Position numbers and translations under genes: made by a program. DNA of 64,000 nucleotides, from the NCBI RefSeq assembly GCF_000772935.1, contig NZ_JPVR01000081.1, forward strand, positions 62,001 through 126,000. The letters run 5' to 3'. The stretch comes from Lysinibacillus boronitolerans JCM 21713 = 10a = NBRC 103108 (GTDB lineage Bacteria > Bacillota > Bacilli > Bacillales_A > Planococcaceae). Below, one piece after another: positions 42,600 through 51,578 of this stretch. Numbering within the stretch: position 1 is the first letter of the stretch; the number at the start of each line of letters is the position of its first letter. Under the pieces are notes generated by a model. That model was not told where the DNA came from. It did no database searches and worked only from the letters and a program-made list of their open reading frames with translations.

Positions 42600-42830
42600 T
42601 TATCTTATAAATTGTGTTAGTATCACAATAATGAATACTAACGTCAATCCTATTACACTGATTAATGATGCAACTTTTATATAACGGATTGCATCATCCG
42701 ATATGTCAGGTTCTTCTTTGTACATCCACCGTTTTCCCCATAATAAGCTCTCTTGTGGGTAGAAATAACTCCATATTAATACCGCATATAATGGAATAGT
42801 TAAAAAAATTATTAAAATTGTTTCTAACAT
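42600..42830 (-). CDS. Small two-helix membrane protein, DUF6199-like
   Basis: The 76-residue product has helices near residues 1-20 and 52-74 separated by a polar loop with LLWGKRWMYKEEPDISDDAI, like small DUF6199-type proteins. The ATG at 42830 has GGGGAG 9 nt upstream; the longer frame to 42983 has no ribosome site and crosses repeat DNA. Confidence 0.6.
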   Translation of the reverse strand: MLETILIIFLTIPLYAVLIWSYFYPQESLLWGKRWMYKEEPDISDDAIRYIKVASLISVIGLTLVFIIVILTQFIR

Positions 42831-42939
42831 TTTTAACATCTCCCCAGAAAAATTAATATTTAATATACGATTGAGTTTTCCATTGATTTCAGATTGCTTC
42901 ATGCAATAATATAAAAAAACTAGCCTTTCAAAGTAGGGT

Positions 42940-42970
42940 GTTATTCCATAATCTGGCCCGTTTGTTGAAC
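42940..42970. repeat. Left end of the dispersed palindromic repeat
   Basis: GTTATTCCATAATCTGGCCC followed by GTTTGTTGAA is the left terminus; the rest is missing. It lies between a small membrane gene and a broken gene. Confidence 0.72.
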
Positions 42971-42989
42971 ACAAGTCAAACAAAGCTCT

Positions 42990-43305
42990 TCAACTCAAGA
43001 CAGGGGATGACTTTATTAATTTTTCTCCTGTTAAAATTTCATTGAGATATTCTGAATCTTGCTTTGTTAATTTCACATATTTATCGCTATCCGTAACAAT
43101 TTCTAAATTTTCACCATTTTGGCTAACCCAAAGCGTATAAGAGGCTATTTTGTTTTCGCTACTGTTCTTAAATGGAAATTGAAATTGGTAGTCAGCATAG
43201 CGTGCCATTTCTACTTTTTTAGCATTTTTCACTATATCAATCGCTTTTTCCACTTTTTTTGATTAACTTCTTTAAAGTCTTCAAAAATATTTACTTCACC
43301 AGTTC
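42990..43305 (-). pseudogene. Gene fragment with a frameshift in an A7 run
   Basis: The minus strand reads GEVNIFEDFKEVNQKK up to an A7 run (43254-43260), after which the frame changes to VEKAIDIVKNAKKVEMARYA and continues to the stop at 42990. Upstream coding sequence and a start are missing. The C-terminal part (SYTLWVSQNGENLEIVTDSD) looks like a small exported protein; the family is unknown. Confidence 0.5.
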
Positions 43306-43445
43306 GTTTCTGTTTTTTGCCCAAATATTATTTTTTTCAGCATGTGGCCACCTCATATATTATAGTACTGAACTACACCGTTAGTTTAATAAAGAAAAAA
43401 AGAGCTGCATTTGCAACACACTACTAGTTACCCCTTACATAATTG

Positions 43446-44411
43446 CTAGTAACGATGTAAACTTTCTATAAACGCCTCTGATTCCTCGGCTATTCGCTCA
43501 TAGTCAATACTATGAACATAGTGAGATGAATCTAACTCTATCAATTTACCTTTATCACTCCTAGTAATAAAGTCATTTTGCATTCCATTCCACTTTTGAT
43601 TGTCAAAACCCGTCCCCTCACCATTCGATGAAAACAAAAGTATAGGAATGTTCGGGATTCCTGCTTGTTTGACTTTTTGCGCATTTGCTTTTATATGATC
43701 TATTTCATTAACCATATCTTTAGTCAATGTTCTTCGATAAAAAATTACTTTATACAACTCTTTCTCTTCATCTGTTAAATTCCCATACTTTATTGCGTCA
43801 CTTTCCGATAGATTTGGAATCCATCTGATCAAACCAGTCTTAGCAGTAAAAGCACCTAATCGAACGAGGAACATATTGATAGCTAATTCTTCATATACAG
43901 CAGGAACAGCCATATCTAATCCAATAATAGCTTTTATTTCATCAGGGTAGTCTTTCGCCCATCTCAAGGCCTCAATGCCAGACATCGAATGAGGGAATAA
44001 AATATATGGACCTTCAATTTCTGATTTAAAAAGTGCCTCTTTTGTTTCAGCTAGAATTGTATCAATATCTCGGTCAATATCAGTGACTTCGCTAAATCCA
44101 TAACCTGCCTTTTCAACAACAACAATTTTATATTTATCGCTTAACAAAGTATAAAGTGATTTAAAATCTAATGCAGGTGAGCTCGTACCGCCGCCAGACA
44201 TAAAAACAAGGGTATCTTCTCCTTTTCCTTCTGTATAAACGTGCATTTGATGACCATTTACTTCTACAAGTTGCCCAGTTGGAACAAATCATACCTCTTC
44301 TTTTGATAATTGTATTTTATGATTAATAAAGCTCAAAGTAAGAATCAACACAAATAATGAAAAGATAATTGTAAATATAATTACCATAATGCGTTTAAAT
44401 CCTCTTTTCAT
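43446..44411 (-). pseudogene. Alpha/beta hydrolase gene with one in-frame TGA
   Basis: From an ATG at 44411 with AGAGGTGAG upstream, the frame encodes a membrane anchor (MKRGFKRIMVIIFTIIFSLF), reaches a TGA at 44289-44291 (codon 41), then continues unbroken for 281 codons: PTGQLVEVNGHQMHVYTEGK, the oxyanion region SGGGTSS, the nucleophile elbow PHSMSG (G.S.G form) and the catalytic His in DSSHYVHS. All catalytic parts are intact, so a single nonsense change has broken the gene. Restart at the ATG at 44246 would give a 266-residue cytoplasmic enzyme. Confidence 0.75.
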
Positions 44412-44539
44412 ATTTCTCACCTCTATTCTTCATTTTATAGCAAATTTGCTCACTCCTTTTTTTAAAATTTAACAGATGAATTCACACATATACTTTGAAT
44501 ATTTCACTACCATCAATCGTTCCTGCATTTTATACACAA

Positions 44540-44977
44540 TCAAGTGTCGGTCATTTTACACACGTAATATTTCATAACTGCCTGAATGGTTAAAACGAGA
44601 CTAATCAAAGTCGACAATAAAAGCACCTTTGCTTCATACTGATTCCATATAAGCCCAAATCGCATGAACAAATAAAAACCGCTTGCCAATGCATGGCAGG
44701 CAAATAGACTTCCCCAGATCACTGCCTTTGACCTTTTATAAGCATTACTCCCCCTTAAATACTTCATATAGTAGAAACAAACAACACCTATTCCTATAAT
44801 GAACAGTGAGGTCTGAACAAAGGGTGTTGTCACAATCATCGGTTCTTCGTGCGGCATATCCACATAGAGAAGGTTCCCAAGGTGAATTATGTTAAAGCTC
44901 AATAGACAAATAAACACATATAAAAAGAATAGCCATTCGGCAATTATCATGAACCATTTCATTATTGCCTCTACCAT
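44540..44977 (-). CDS. Four-helix membrane protein of unknown function
   Basis: The 145-residue protein has hydrophobic segments near residues 8-28, 53-72, 87-105 and 115-135. The start lies against the end of the upstream zinc-ribbon gene, so the pair is translated from one mRNA. No family is recognised. Confidence 0.6.
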   Translation of the reverse strand: MVEAIMKWFMIIAEWLFFLYVFICLLSFNIIHLGNLLYVDMPHEEPMIVTTPFVQTSLFIIGIGVVCFYYMKYLRGSNAYKRSKAVIWGSLFACHALASGFYLFMRFGLIWNQYEAKVLLLSTLISLVLTIQAVMKYYVCKMTDT

Positions 44978-44978
44978 C

Positions 44979-45314
44979 CTAGTCTAATAATCTTGTATTC
45001 TCTTTATTTTCTATATATCTACAAAAGGGACAATAATGATCTCTCGCTATGAAAATCGCACGGTACATTTCTGACCAGGGAATGGTATCTTCACAGCGAT
45101 CACATTCTACATAAAAATCAGGTAGTAACCCCTTATCTAACAAGACATTCCACTGCGAGTTTGTTAATTGATCAGGTCCATTTTTTATAACATCTATAAT
45201 GATTGCCAATACTTCCCCATCATAAATTCGATTTGAATTCACTAATTCTGTTAAATAAGCAATACATTCAGTCGATTCACTGATGATTTTTTGCTTTAGC
45301 TCTTCCCTTAGCAT
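44979..45314 (-). CDS. Small protein with a C-terminal zinc ribbon
   Basis: The 111-residue product has a helical N-terminal part and two CxxC pairs at the end (ECDRCEDTIPW and HYCPFCRYI). I start at the ATG at 45314 with a GGGGG ribosome site; an in-frame GTG at 45338 is less likely. It is followed directly by the four-helix membrane gene. Confidence 0.6.
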   Translation of the reverse strand: MLREELKQKIISESTECIAYLTELVNSNRIYDGEVLAIIIDVIKNGPDQLTNSQWNVLLDKGLLPDFYVECDRCEDTIPWSEMYRAIFIARDHYCPFCRYIENKENTRLLD

Positions 45315-45493
45315 GTAACCCCCGCTTTCTTTTCTCACTTTCTTTGTAAAAATAAAATACCAATCTCAAAAAACCTTCTCCCTAAAAATAAAATACAAGA
45401 ATGTTTTCAGCATTTTTTAGAACCATAGGGTAAATACCATTTCTCCTTTCTGCAAGCAGACATATTATAGGTTGTAGAAAGGAGGGATTTTCA

Positions 45494-45643
45494 GTGGGAT
45501 ACAGTGGAAACGTAGGTAACATGAACAACAGCTGCTATTATGGCGGCAACTCTGGCGGTGGCGGCTATTACGGTTCAACATTCGTATTAATCGTTGTTCT
45601 ATTCATTCTTTTAATTATTGTTGGCGCTTCTTTCATGTACTAA
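45494..45643 (+). CDS. yjcZ: YjcZ-family sporulation protein
   Basis: The 49-residue product starts at a GTG behind AAGGAGGGATTTTCA. It has a Gly/Asn/Tyr-rich N-terminal half (YYGGNSGGGGYYGSTF) and one C-terminal transmembrane helix (VLIVVLFILLIIVG), the standard layout of YjcZ-type small sporulation proteins. A terminator follows. Confidence 0.85.
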   Translation: MGYSGNVGNMNNSCYYGGNSGGGGYYGSTFVLIVVLFILLIIVGASFMY

Positions 45644-45709
45644 TCATCCCAATAGCACCTAACCTTTTACAGACTGTTAAAGCCATGTAAGGTCATTCTA
45701 GCTATTTTA

Positions 45710-45747
45710 TAAGGGTCGCTTTTACCAGCCTAGTGACCCTTTTCCTT
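45710..45747 (+). terminator. Terminator of the yjcZ gene
   Basis: AAGGGTC pairs with GACCCTT around a long loop, followed by T-rich sequence. Confidence 0.7.
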
Positions 45748-45802
45748 TTCAGACAATCGTGCGATAATCAAATCTGACATGGGAAATTGAGGTGATTTCT
45801 AC

Positions 45803-45979
45803 ATGGCATTGCTTGGCATCGCATTGATTATGGTTGGTCCTATGTTGATTGTCATTACGGTTGACGATACAGTATTTTTCAAAAATATATTTTTAAGAAT
45901 CATTGGTGGTCTTTGCCTTTTACTGGGCGTGCAATTATTACATAGACAGTTTCATCCGAAGAGAAATATTATTCCTTAG
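45803..45979 (+). CDS. 58-residue membrane protein
   Basis: GAGGTGA precedes the ATG by 7 nt. Two hydrophobic helices (MALLGIALIMVGPMLIVIT and IFLRIIGGLCLLLGVQLL) are separated by a short acidic/basic turn; the tail is basic. Its last 11 bases overlap the end of the convergent lipoprotein gene. No family is recognised. Confidence 0.6.
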   Translation: MALLGIALIMVGPMLIVITVDDTVFFKNIFLRIIGGLCLLLGVQLLHRQFHPKRNIIP

Positions 45980-46850
45980 CAAAATATTTTGGATCTATTT
46001 GTAGAAGAATCGTATTCATATCATAAAAATTTCCCGATTTAAATTTCTCCTCATAAGTAAGTCCTTGTTGCTTTTGAATAAATGCTAACCATTCCTTTTC
46101 TAACTCACTACTACTCTTTCCGTATACTTCCTCTAATTTTTTTGCTAGTTCTTTCTCGTTGTAGATCTGTTCAAACTTTTCGAGTCCATAGGTATTAATT
46201 AGGTATGTAACAAATGAAGCCGCATGCGTGTAGCTCATCTCCATCAGGACTTGATTCTCTTCTTCACTTGAAAGTGCTGGGCGAAAATAGACATCATCTT
46301 GATTTGGATCAATTAACTTACTAATGGGAATTATCTTATCTGAATCCAAATAATGCTTCATGTATTTTTCAAAGTATAATTTATTTTTTCCATATTGACC
46401 CTCCATATAACTCGCAAAACCCTCTTGCGTAAAATAGCCATGGTCTGATCCAAAATTGTTGCCATAGCCAAGTAAAGAATGGGTCATTTCATGGACAAGT
46501 GGATAGGTATCATCTTGAACGCCAACTAGTTCGATTTTCGATGCAAACCCCCAGGATAGACCGTCTTCCTTAAACCATATATTTATGTGCTCGGATGGCG
46601 TGTAGGAAGTATGTATAGAATCCTTTATGTGGTCGTATGCTGTCACAATTTCATCCTTTATAGCCTCTACTTTTTCTTGTGGAACACCAATCTCATTCTT
46701 AATCTCAAAGGTTACTTTGCCATCCTTTGTTACCACAATATTTTCATCGTTTTTCTCTTCCTGTATTTGTTCTTTAGGTTGAGCGGTTTCTGCTGTACAG
46801 GCTGTTAACAGTAATGTACATAGAAGGATTGTGCCTCTCCATTTAGCCAT
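45969..46850 (-). CDS. Lipoprotein with a HExxH metallopeptidase motif
   Basis: The 293-residue protein has a lipoprotein signal with lipobox LTAC and a zinc-peptidase motif in YPLVHEMTHSLLGYG, followed about 20 residues later by FTQEGFASYMEGQYG, whose Glu could be the third zinc ligand (gluzincin pattern). It is probably a membrane-anchored extracellular protease or a peptidase-like protein. Its substrate is unknown. Confidence 0.75.
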   Translation of the reverse strand: MAKWRGTILLCTLLLTACTAETAQPKEQIQEEKNDENIVVTKDGKVTFEIKNEIGVPQEKVEAIKDEIVTAYDHIKDSIHTSYTPSEHINIWFKEDGLSWGFASKIELVGVQDDTYPLVHEMTHSLLGYGNNFGSDHGYFTQEGFASYMEGQYGKNKLYFEKYMKHYLDSDKIIPISKLIDPNQDDVYFRPALSSEEENQVLMEMSYTHAASFVTYLINTYGLEKFEQIYNEKELAKKLEEVYGKSSSELEKEWLAFIQKQQGLTYEEKFKSGNFYDMNTILLQIDPKYFAKE

Positions 46851-46983
46851 AATTACCTCCTAAAAAGTATTTTCCAGTTTATACGAAACTTAAAATCCAA
46901 AAGTTTCATTTTTAAAAGAAAAATAAGGAAAATTAGACAAAATTATTTATAATGTTATTAGACTAGGAAAAAAGGAGGTCGCA

Positions 46984-47622
46984 ATGAACAAAAGTACATG
47001 TATTCATTACAACCCACGCTATGGCTGGGATTTAAATAATGATGCAAATTTAGAAATGCGGTTATTCGCCAAAGCACAGCGTAGACAAGTAACTATTCTG
47101 AGCTATGGGTGTGACTTAGATCATCACACCATTAAAAAAATTGCTCGGCACTACCTCACTAGGAAAAAATCGGACGAAGCAGAAGAAACATTAGAAATAA
47201 GATATGATACATATGATGCTAATTCAACGCTTCATACAGAGAATCAATACTATTTTGAAACCTATTTCATCAGTGCAAACACATTAGCTGCTTTTATCGA
47301 AGCGCTACATCGATTACCTGGGACACATATTCGCTGTGAATTTAATGTGCGGGGACATTTTGAAGTAAACCTAAATGGTGTGGAATTTTCTACACGTGTA
47401 TTAAAAGCCCTCGATTATCCATCTATGTATAAGAAAGATTTAATCGGACGCTATCTTTTATTTATCGATACAGAATCACCTGACAATGAAATGATACGCC
47501 ATAAAATACACTTGCTTCCCAAAGAGCTGCAAAGTCTTTCACTTCCCTTAGATAGCTCACCACTACAATGGGAACTATTAGTAAAAGATTGGATAACAGC
47601 CATTCTTCGTTACGAAGTATAA
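46984..47622 (+). CDS. Protein of unknown function
   Basis: The 212-residue protein starts behind AAAAGGAGGTCGCA, a very good ribosome site. It has no signal, membrane helix or recognised motif; it is rich in His and aromatic residues (IHYNPRYGWDLNNDANLEMR, and RLPGTHIRCEFNVRGHFEVN). It is divergent from the lipoprotein gene. Confidence 0.6.
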   Translation: MNKSTCIHYNPRYGWDLNNDANLEMRLFAKAQRRQVTILSYGCDLDHHTIKKIARHYLTRKKSDEAEETLEIRYDTYDANSTLHTENQYYFETYFISANTLAAFIEALHRLPGTHIRCEFNVRGHFEVNLNGVEFSTRVLKALDYPSMYKKDLIGRYLLFIDTESPDNEMIRHKIHLLPKELQSLSLPLDSSPLQWELLVKDWITAILRYEV

Positions 47623-47980
47623 ATTTTAGCATATTCAAGATGATGGTCTATAAAACCAAGTAATCTTATCATATAAATAGTAATGTTAAGCGAATTCGTT
47701 TAACAAGGCACCTCCCGATTTGTTACTAAGGGGCACTTCCATCGGTGCCCTTCTATATTTTTATCGCCCTCCATTACGATCAAATTTTATTATGATGGGA
47801 CATAGATTTATGTTAGAAGTTATTTTAAATTTTTTATCCAATAGCTATGTTGGTCAACCGACTTTACATACAAGAAAAATTAAGCTTATTTTTTGCCAAT
47901 CGTCAATCATACATACTTCATTCCATAAAGGTAACAATACAATGCATTAGGAAAGATCACAAAGAGGTGTTTGGAAGAAA
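47623..47980. other. Intergenic stretch with a terminator
   Basis: Only the terminator at 47728-47762 is recognisable. An open frame at 47720-47950 spans that hairpin and lacks a ribosome site, so I do not call it. Confidence 0.5.
47728..47762 (+). terminator. Terminator of the gene at 46984
   Basis: AAGGGGCAC pairs with GTGCCCTT around an eight-base loop, followed by a T-rich stretch. Confidence 0.75.
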
Positions 47981-48391
47981 ATGAAAAAGATGTTACTCGT
48001 TTTTATATTTTCCCTTGTACTAGTTCCTGTATTTCAAACAATATCCGCTTCAACAGCCGAACCAACAGAGGATTCTAACGAGCTGAGATTACAGGATATG
48101 CTCATGCTATTGCTTACTCCTTATATTGAAGAAGAGTTGACCAATTATTATTCAAAGATTATAAAGGATGTTTCCCCACATGTTACGCCTTGGAAAATTG
48201 AAGTGATTGAAACAAAAAGAAATCATTTCCGAGGCTTTAAAATGCAAATTACATTTGAAATTGAACCTACGGATGGTGGACAGTGGATTCCTATTGGAAA
48301 GGATCGAATGACCTATGAAATTTCTGTCGGACCTGAGGTTAAATTGATTCATCACACGCACCTCAAAACGTATAAATATCCGCCTGAATAA
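47981..48391 (+). CDS. DUF3888-family secreted protein
   Basis: The 136-residue protein has a signal peptide (cleavage near TISAS) and the family pattern LTPYIEEELTNYYSKIIKDV, PWKIEVIETKR and GKDRMTYEISV. DUF3888 proteins are small exported proteins of unknown function in Bacilli. A truncated second copy lies at 10971-11198. Confidence 0.8.
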   Translation: MKKMLLVFIFSLVLVPVFQTISASTAEPTEDSNELRLQDMLMLLLTPYIEEELTNYYSKIIKDVSPHVTPWKIEVIETKRNHFRGFKMQITFEIEPTDGGQWIPIGKDRMTYEISVGPEVKLIHHTHLKTYKYPPE

Positions 48392-48446
48392 TATGCTGTC
48401 CCTTTATTGAATAATTTTTGTCATCTGTAGTAGATTTAATCATAAA

Positions 48447-48485
48447 AATACCCCGTCAAAGCTAGATTTACTTTGATGGGGTATT
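48447..48485. terminator. Bidirectional terminator between convergent genes
   Basis: AATACCCCGTCAAAG pairs with CTTTGATGGGGTATT (one wobble pair); the minus strand continues with TTTTT. Confidence 0.85.
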
Positions 48486-48520
48486 GATCGTTATACTAAA
48501 CTTCGCTGTTCGTGGACTAT

Positions 48521-48661
48521 CTATTTATTTTTATCTCTTATTTCTTCTAGTATTTCTATTATGCGATTGTTTTGCCTTTCAATCGATTTTAACTTTCTCT
48601 CTATTATGTTTGAAGAGAAAAACACAATTAGTACAATCGCTATTCCAATTAGTAAATCCAT
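48521..48661 (-). CDS. 46-residue membrane-anchored helical protein
   Basis: GGGGGAATTAAA precedes the ATG. The product has an N-terminal transmembrane helix (MDLLIGIAIVLIVFFSSN) and a charged helix with IERQNNRIIEILEEIRDK, like YrzO-type tiny proteins of Bacillus. I prefer it to the opposite-strand frame because of its ribosome site and typical composition. Confidence 0.65.
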   Translation of the reverse strand: MDLLIGIAIVLIVFFSSNIIERKLKSIERQNNRIIEILEEIRDKNK

Positions 48662-48747
48662 TTTAATTCCCCCGCTGCTTATTTATGTAATTTCACTTTA
48701 TACTATATACGTTTCAAAAGTATGAAAGTTACAAAACTCCATTAGTT

Positions 48748-48780
48748 GAAAAAAAGATGGCTCACTATGGAGGCCATCTT
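48748..48780 (-). terminator. Terminator of the padR operon at 48805
   Basis: AAGAT GGC pairs with GCCATCTT, followed on the minus strand by seven T. Confidence 0.85.
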
Positions 48781-48804
48781 GAAGTAAAGTGTGTTGATAA
48801 TGAA

Positions 48805-49803
48805 TTAACGGATTCTTGCCTTACGGAAGCCGTCGAATATACTGATTGCCGCAGATACAACAAATATAATGATTATGCCGCCAATTAGCCATATTTCAAA
48901 TTGCTTAGCAGAGGTGGTAAATAAATCACTCATGTACGTGATACTTTCTTGGTTTATTAAATTCGGATTACTTACTATCACAATGAATACAACGGTTGCG
49001 AAAAGCTCCACAATTGTATTAAAGATTGCCACTTTTTTCGTCCATTGTCCTTTCAGTAATTTGTAGAGAGCTAACCCTATTTCGAGAGCAATGACAACGA
49101 TTACAATGGGCCAATAATGAAGTAAAACATCCTGATTTAAAGCTGGCATTACGAACTTGAGACCCTCTCCACCATCTTCATATATACCTAAAAGATGATT
49201 TGCATAAAAATAAAAAGTTGCCCAAATGGCCGTCCACATTAAATAGCCAAATACTTCAAGCTTCGTAATTGCTTTTTTCTTAGGAATATAAATGACGGTT
49301 TTCAGATCTTCGGGAGTCCATTTTTTTAGGCTTGCTGATAATGGATGCTGCTCTTTTCCTTTATCAGTACGTTCCAAAATGACGAATACGACCGTTAGCC
49401 AGAAGAAGACATGTATGCCTACTTCGATGATTCTCCATATTCCTTCACCCATCATATTGAGGACAGCATTCATAACCGCTTCTTCCCCACCAAAACTAAT
49501 AAAATATTCAGCAATCATTGAGATTACCGCAATGACAGCGGCAATTGGTATAATCATTTTTAGTAACGAGAGGTATACATCAAAATAGCGAGGGCCGATT
49601 AAATGCATTGGTTGATCACGATAACCGCTCGCTAACGCTGCTGGGTTCCCTAACTTTTCCAGCACTTCCTTTACATCATGCTCATTGTAATCATCAGGCA
49701 GCATATCCCCAATGGTTGATCGTAACTCAAGTGCGATATCCTCACGATTTTTTTCAGGCAGCCTCCGCGTGACTTCTTGAATATAAATTTCAGTCAGATT
49801 CAT
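48805..49803 (-). CDS. Multi-pass membrane protein with an N-terminal HAAS/DUF1700-like domain
   Basis: The 332-residue protein starts with a helical cytoplasmic domain (LTEIYIQEVTRRLPEKNRED, then EVLEKLGNPAALASGYR) that typically accompanies PadR regulators, followed by about six transmembrane helices. It overlaps the padR-like gene by 14 nt. Such pairs are thought to sense or respond to envelope stress, but the function is not established. Confidence 0.72.
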   Translation of the reverse strand: MNLTEIYIQEVTRRLPEKNREDIALELRSTIGDMLPDDYNEHDVKEVLEKLGNPAALASGYRDQPMHLIGPRYFDVYLSLLKMIIPIAAVIAVISMIAEYFISFGGEEAVMNAVLNMMGEGIWRIIEVGIHVFFWLTVVFVILERTDKGKEQHPLSASLKKWTPEDLKTVIYIPKKKAITKLEVFGYLMWTAIWATFYFYANHLLGIYEDGGEGLKFVMPALNQDVLLHYWPIVIVVIALEIGLALYKLLKGQWTKKVAIFNTIVELFATVVFIVIVSNPNLINQESITYMSDLFTTSAKQFEIWLIGGIIIIFVVSAAISIFDGFRKARIR

Positions 49804-50140
49804 CTTTATCCTCATCTCCTTTTAGTAGCTCATAGAGTTCTTTTGAATTATTAATCCATTCTCGTTTCAATTGTAAAAAGACGTCTAATCCATATTCACT
49901 TAATACATAGTATTTGCGGGGTCTACTCTCAGAGGTTTCCCAGCTACTTGTCACTAACTCTTGTTTTTCTAAACGGCGAAGCAATGGATATAAGGTACTT
50001 TGATCGATGTTAATGCCCGAATCTTCTAATAATTGAACAAGTGAATATCCATACTGCGGTGTTCGTAATTGACTTAAAACGGCTAATGTCAGTGTTCCTC
50101 TCCTAAGTTCAGTCATTAATGAATTCAGTAACGTACTCAT
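49790..50140 (-). CDS. PadR-family transcriptional regulator
   Basis: The 116-residue protein has the PadR winged helix: LRRGTLTLAVLSQLRTPQYG, then DQSTLYPLLRRLEKQELV and PRKYYVLSEYG. It is the first gene of an operon with a membrane protein and probably represses its own promoter, where a dyad lies. Confidence 0.87.
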   Translation of the reverse strand: MSTLLNSLMTELRRGTLTLAVLSQLRTPQYGYSLVQLLEDSGINIDQSTLYPLLRRLEKQELVTSSWETSESRPRKYYVLSEYGLDVFLQLKREWINNSKELYELLKGDEDKDESD

Positions 50141-50163
50141 TCGTTCACCTCTATTTCGCTTAC

Positions 50164-50206
50164 TATATGATATACACTGTATAACTTATACTATGTATCA
50201 TACACT
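50164..50206. promoter_or_regulatory. Probable PadR operator
   Basis: Upstream of the padR gene, ATATGATATACACTG and CTATGTATCATACAC form an imperfect palindrome around TATAACTTATA. PadR proteins bind ATGT/ACAT-type dyads. Confidence 0.5.
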
Positions 50207-50741
50207 ATTGTTGTTACAACAACAAGCAATTTTATTTTCCTCTAGTCAAGCTTGTGTCCCATCCCTATTTCACGAAATTATGCTAGGTGCTTGGTTTCAA
50301 GCAGTTAAATCGGAAAGGCAAAATTGATAGCAACAATGTTCGGTTAATTAAAGGTCCAATCACTGTATTAGCGTCAAATTTCCAATACATAACATTTCAG
50401 ACATTCGTCTGAAGACAATCTTTGACGTCACACGGTATATTGTATGTATACTTTTTAACGATAAAAGTAGAGGAAAAATCCTAGACAACCATTACGTATA
50501 GAAAAAAATGACTACGAAACGTTCAAGTATCTTAATTTATAAAACTATACGTAATGTGTTTGTTAGATTTGTACTTGAAAAATTACCAACAGGTATAACA
50601 GCTTGTACAACGTAGCGTACAGTGATGTTTTTTATGCGATTTTTGCTAGGAGCAAAACTGTATGTTCAGACCATTGTTTTGATTCAATTATTGTTGATTA
50701 TAAAAAAGTACATCGGTATAAAAAGCCTAGAGGTGACTTCT
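50207..50741. other. Intergenic stretch with inverted repeats
   Basis: It contains a small hairpin (TTCAGAC with GTCTGAA near 50394-50411) and a 12-bp inverted repeat (50490-50556). No convincing gene is present; the frame before 50742 is open but lacks a ribosome site. Confidence 0.45.
50490..50556. repeat. Perfect 12-bp inverted repeat with a 43-base centre
   Basis: CATTACGTATAG at 50490-50501 recurs as CTATACGTAATG at 50545-50556. It may be a regulatory dyad or the remnant of a small element. Confidence 0.5.
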
Positions 50742-51251
50742 ATGAAAGAGAAAATGCATTTTACAATTTTAAGTAACGATTCAACTGACGGGGATGGCGG
50801 TTACGGAGTAGGTACCCTTGATCTAAATAATGTAACGTCAATTATTATAGATTGTGAAAAAGAGCACGTGTTTATAGATTTAGAAGCCTTACACGGACGA
50901 AGTAAAATTGAAAAAAAAGTTCGTTTTTCTCCTGACCTAGCTCATGCTAGCAATGATTATTATCGTTACTGGATAGTTTGGGTAGCGATTCAGGTTAATC
51001 AAAATGGCCCCTATTATGCGGGATGTACCGCTAGTGAAGTACGGGTATCAAAAGAAGAACGCCGTATTAAACTTGGCTATAAATCTTTGCCAGAACAGGT
51101 AAATTATTTAGATAAGGCACTGAAAGGGAAATTTCTCTTGCAGCATATAGATAGTCATTCAAAAAAGCTACTTTATCAGTTTTTATCTGAATTTGATGAA
51201 GCGTATTGGAAACACTCACCCGAAGAATTAAAACACCAGTTGTCTGTATAG
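50742..51251 (+). CDS. Protein of unknown function upstream of a ferredoxin gene
   Basis: I start at the ATG at 50742, where GAGGTGA lies 5 nt upstream; the frame is open further up but without a ribosome site. The 169-residue protein (FTILSNDSTDGDGGYGVGTL, then YYRYWIVWVAIQVNQNGPYY) has no signal or metal motif. It precedes the ferredoxin gene by 11 nt, so a redox-linked role is possible. Confidence 0.55.
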   Translation: MKEKMHFTILSNDSTDGDGGYGVGTLDLNNVTSIIIDCEKEHVFIDLEALHGRSKIEKKVRFSPDLAHASNDYYRYWIVWVAIQVNQNGPYYAGCTASEVRVSKEERRIKLGYKSLPEQVNYLDKALKGKFLLQHIDSHSKKLLYQFLSEFDEAYWKHSPEELKHQLSV

Positions 51252-51262
51252 GAGGATTTAGC

Positions 51263-51499
51263 ATGGCATTTGTCATTACAGAATTATGTAGGGATGAAAA
51301 AGCGGCTGTCTGTTTGGATGTCTGTCCAGTAAATTGCATTGTTATGACAGATACCCAATATGTAATTGATCCAGATCTTTGCATTGATTGTGGAGCTTGT
51401 GAATTAGTTTGTCCAGTAGAAGCGATTTATTTTGAGGATGAGTTGCCATCTGAATATCAGTCAGCAACCCTTCTAGTACGAAATCATTTTCGAAATTAG
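51263..51499 (+). CDS. Bacterial ferredoxin with two iron-sulfur clusters
   Basis: The 78-residue protein carries the cluster-binding Cys patterns in AVCLDVCPVNCIVMTD and DLCIDCGACELVCPVEAI. The spacing in the first motif fits a 3Fe-4S/4Fe-4S (7Fe) or 2x4Fe-4S ferredoxin. AGGAGG precedes the ATG at 51263. It is the last gene of the two-gene operon. Confidence 0.85.
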   Translation: MAFVITELCRDEKAAVCLDVCPVNCIVMTDTQYVIDPDLCIDCGACELVCPVEAIYFEDELPSEYQSATLLVRNHFRN

Positions 51500-51536
51500 C
51501 ATTGTCTTTATCCATATAAATTGAATAGAAGCGAGA

Positions 51537-51577
51537 ACAAGTCGATTTCCTATACAATAAGAAATCGACTTGTTCGT
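51537..51577. terminator. Bidirectional terminator between convergent operons
   Basis: CAAGTCGATTTC pairs perfectly with GAAATCGACTTG around an 11-base loop. Confidence 0.8.
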
Positions 51578-51578
51578 A

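Noticed and set aside
48484..48666. Plus-strand frame of 60 codons
   Set aside because: The opposite strand carries a better small gene with a GGGGG ribosome site and a typical membrane-helix composition.
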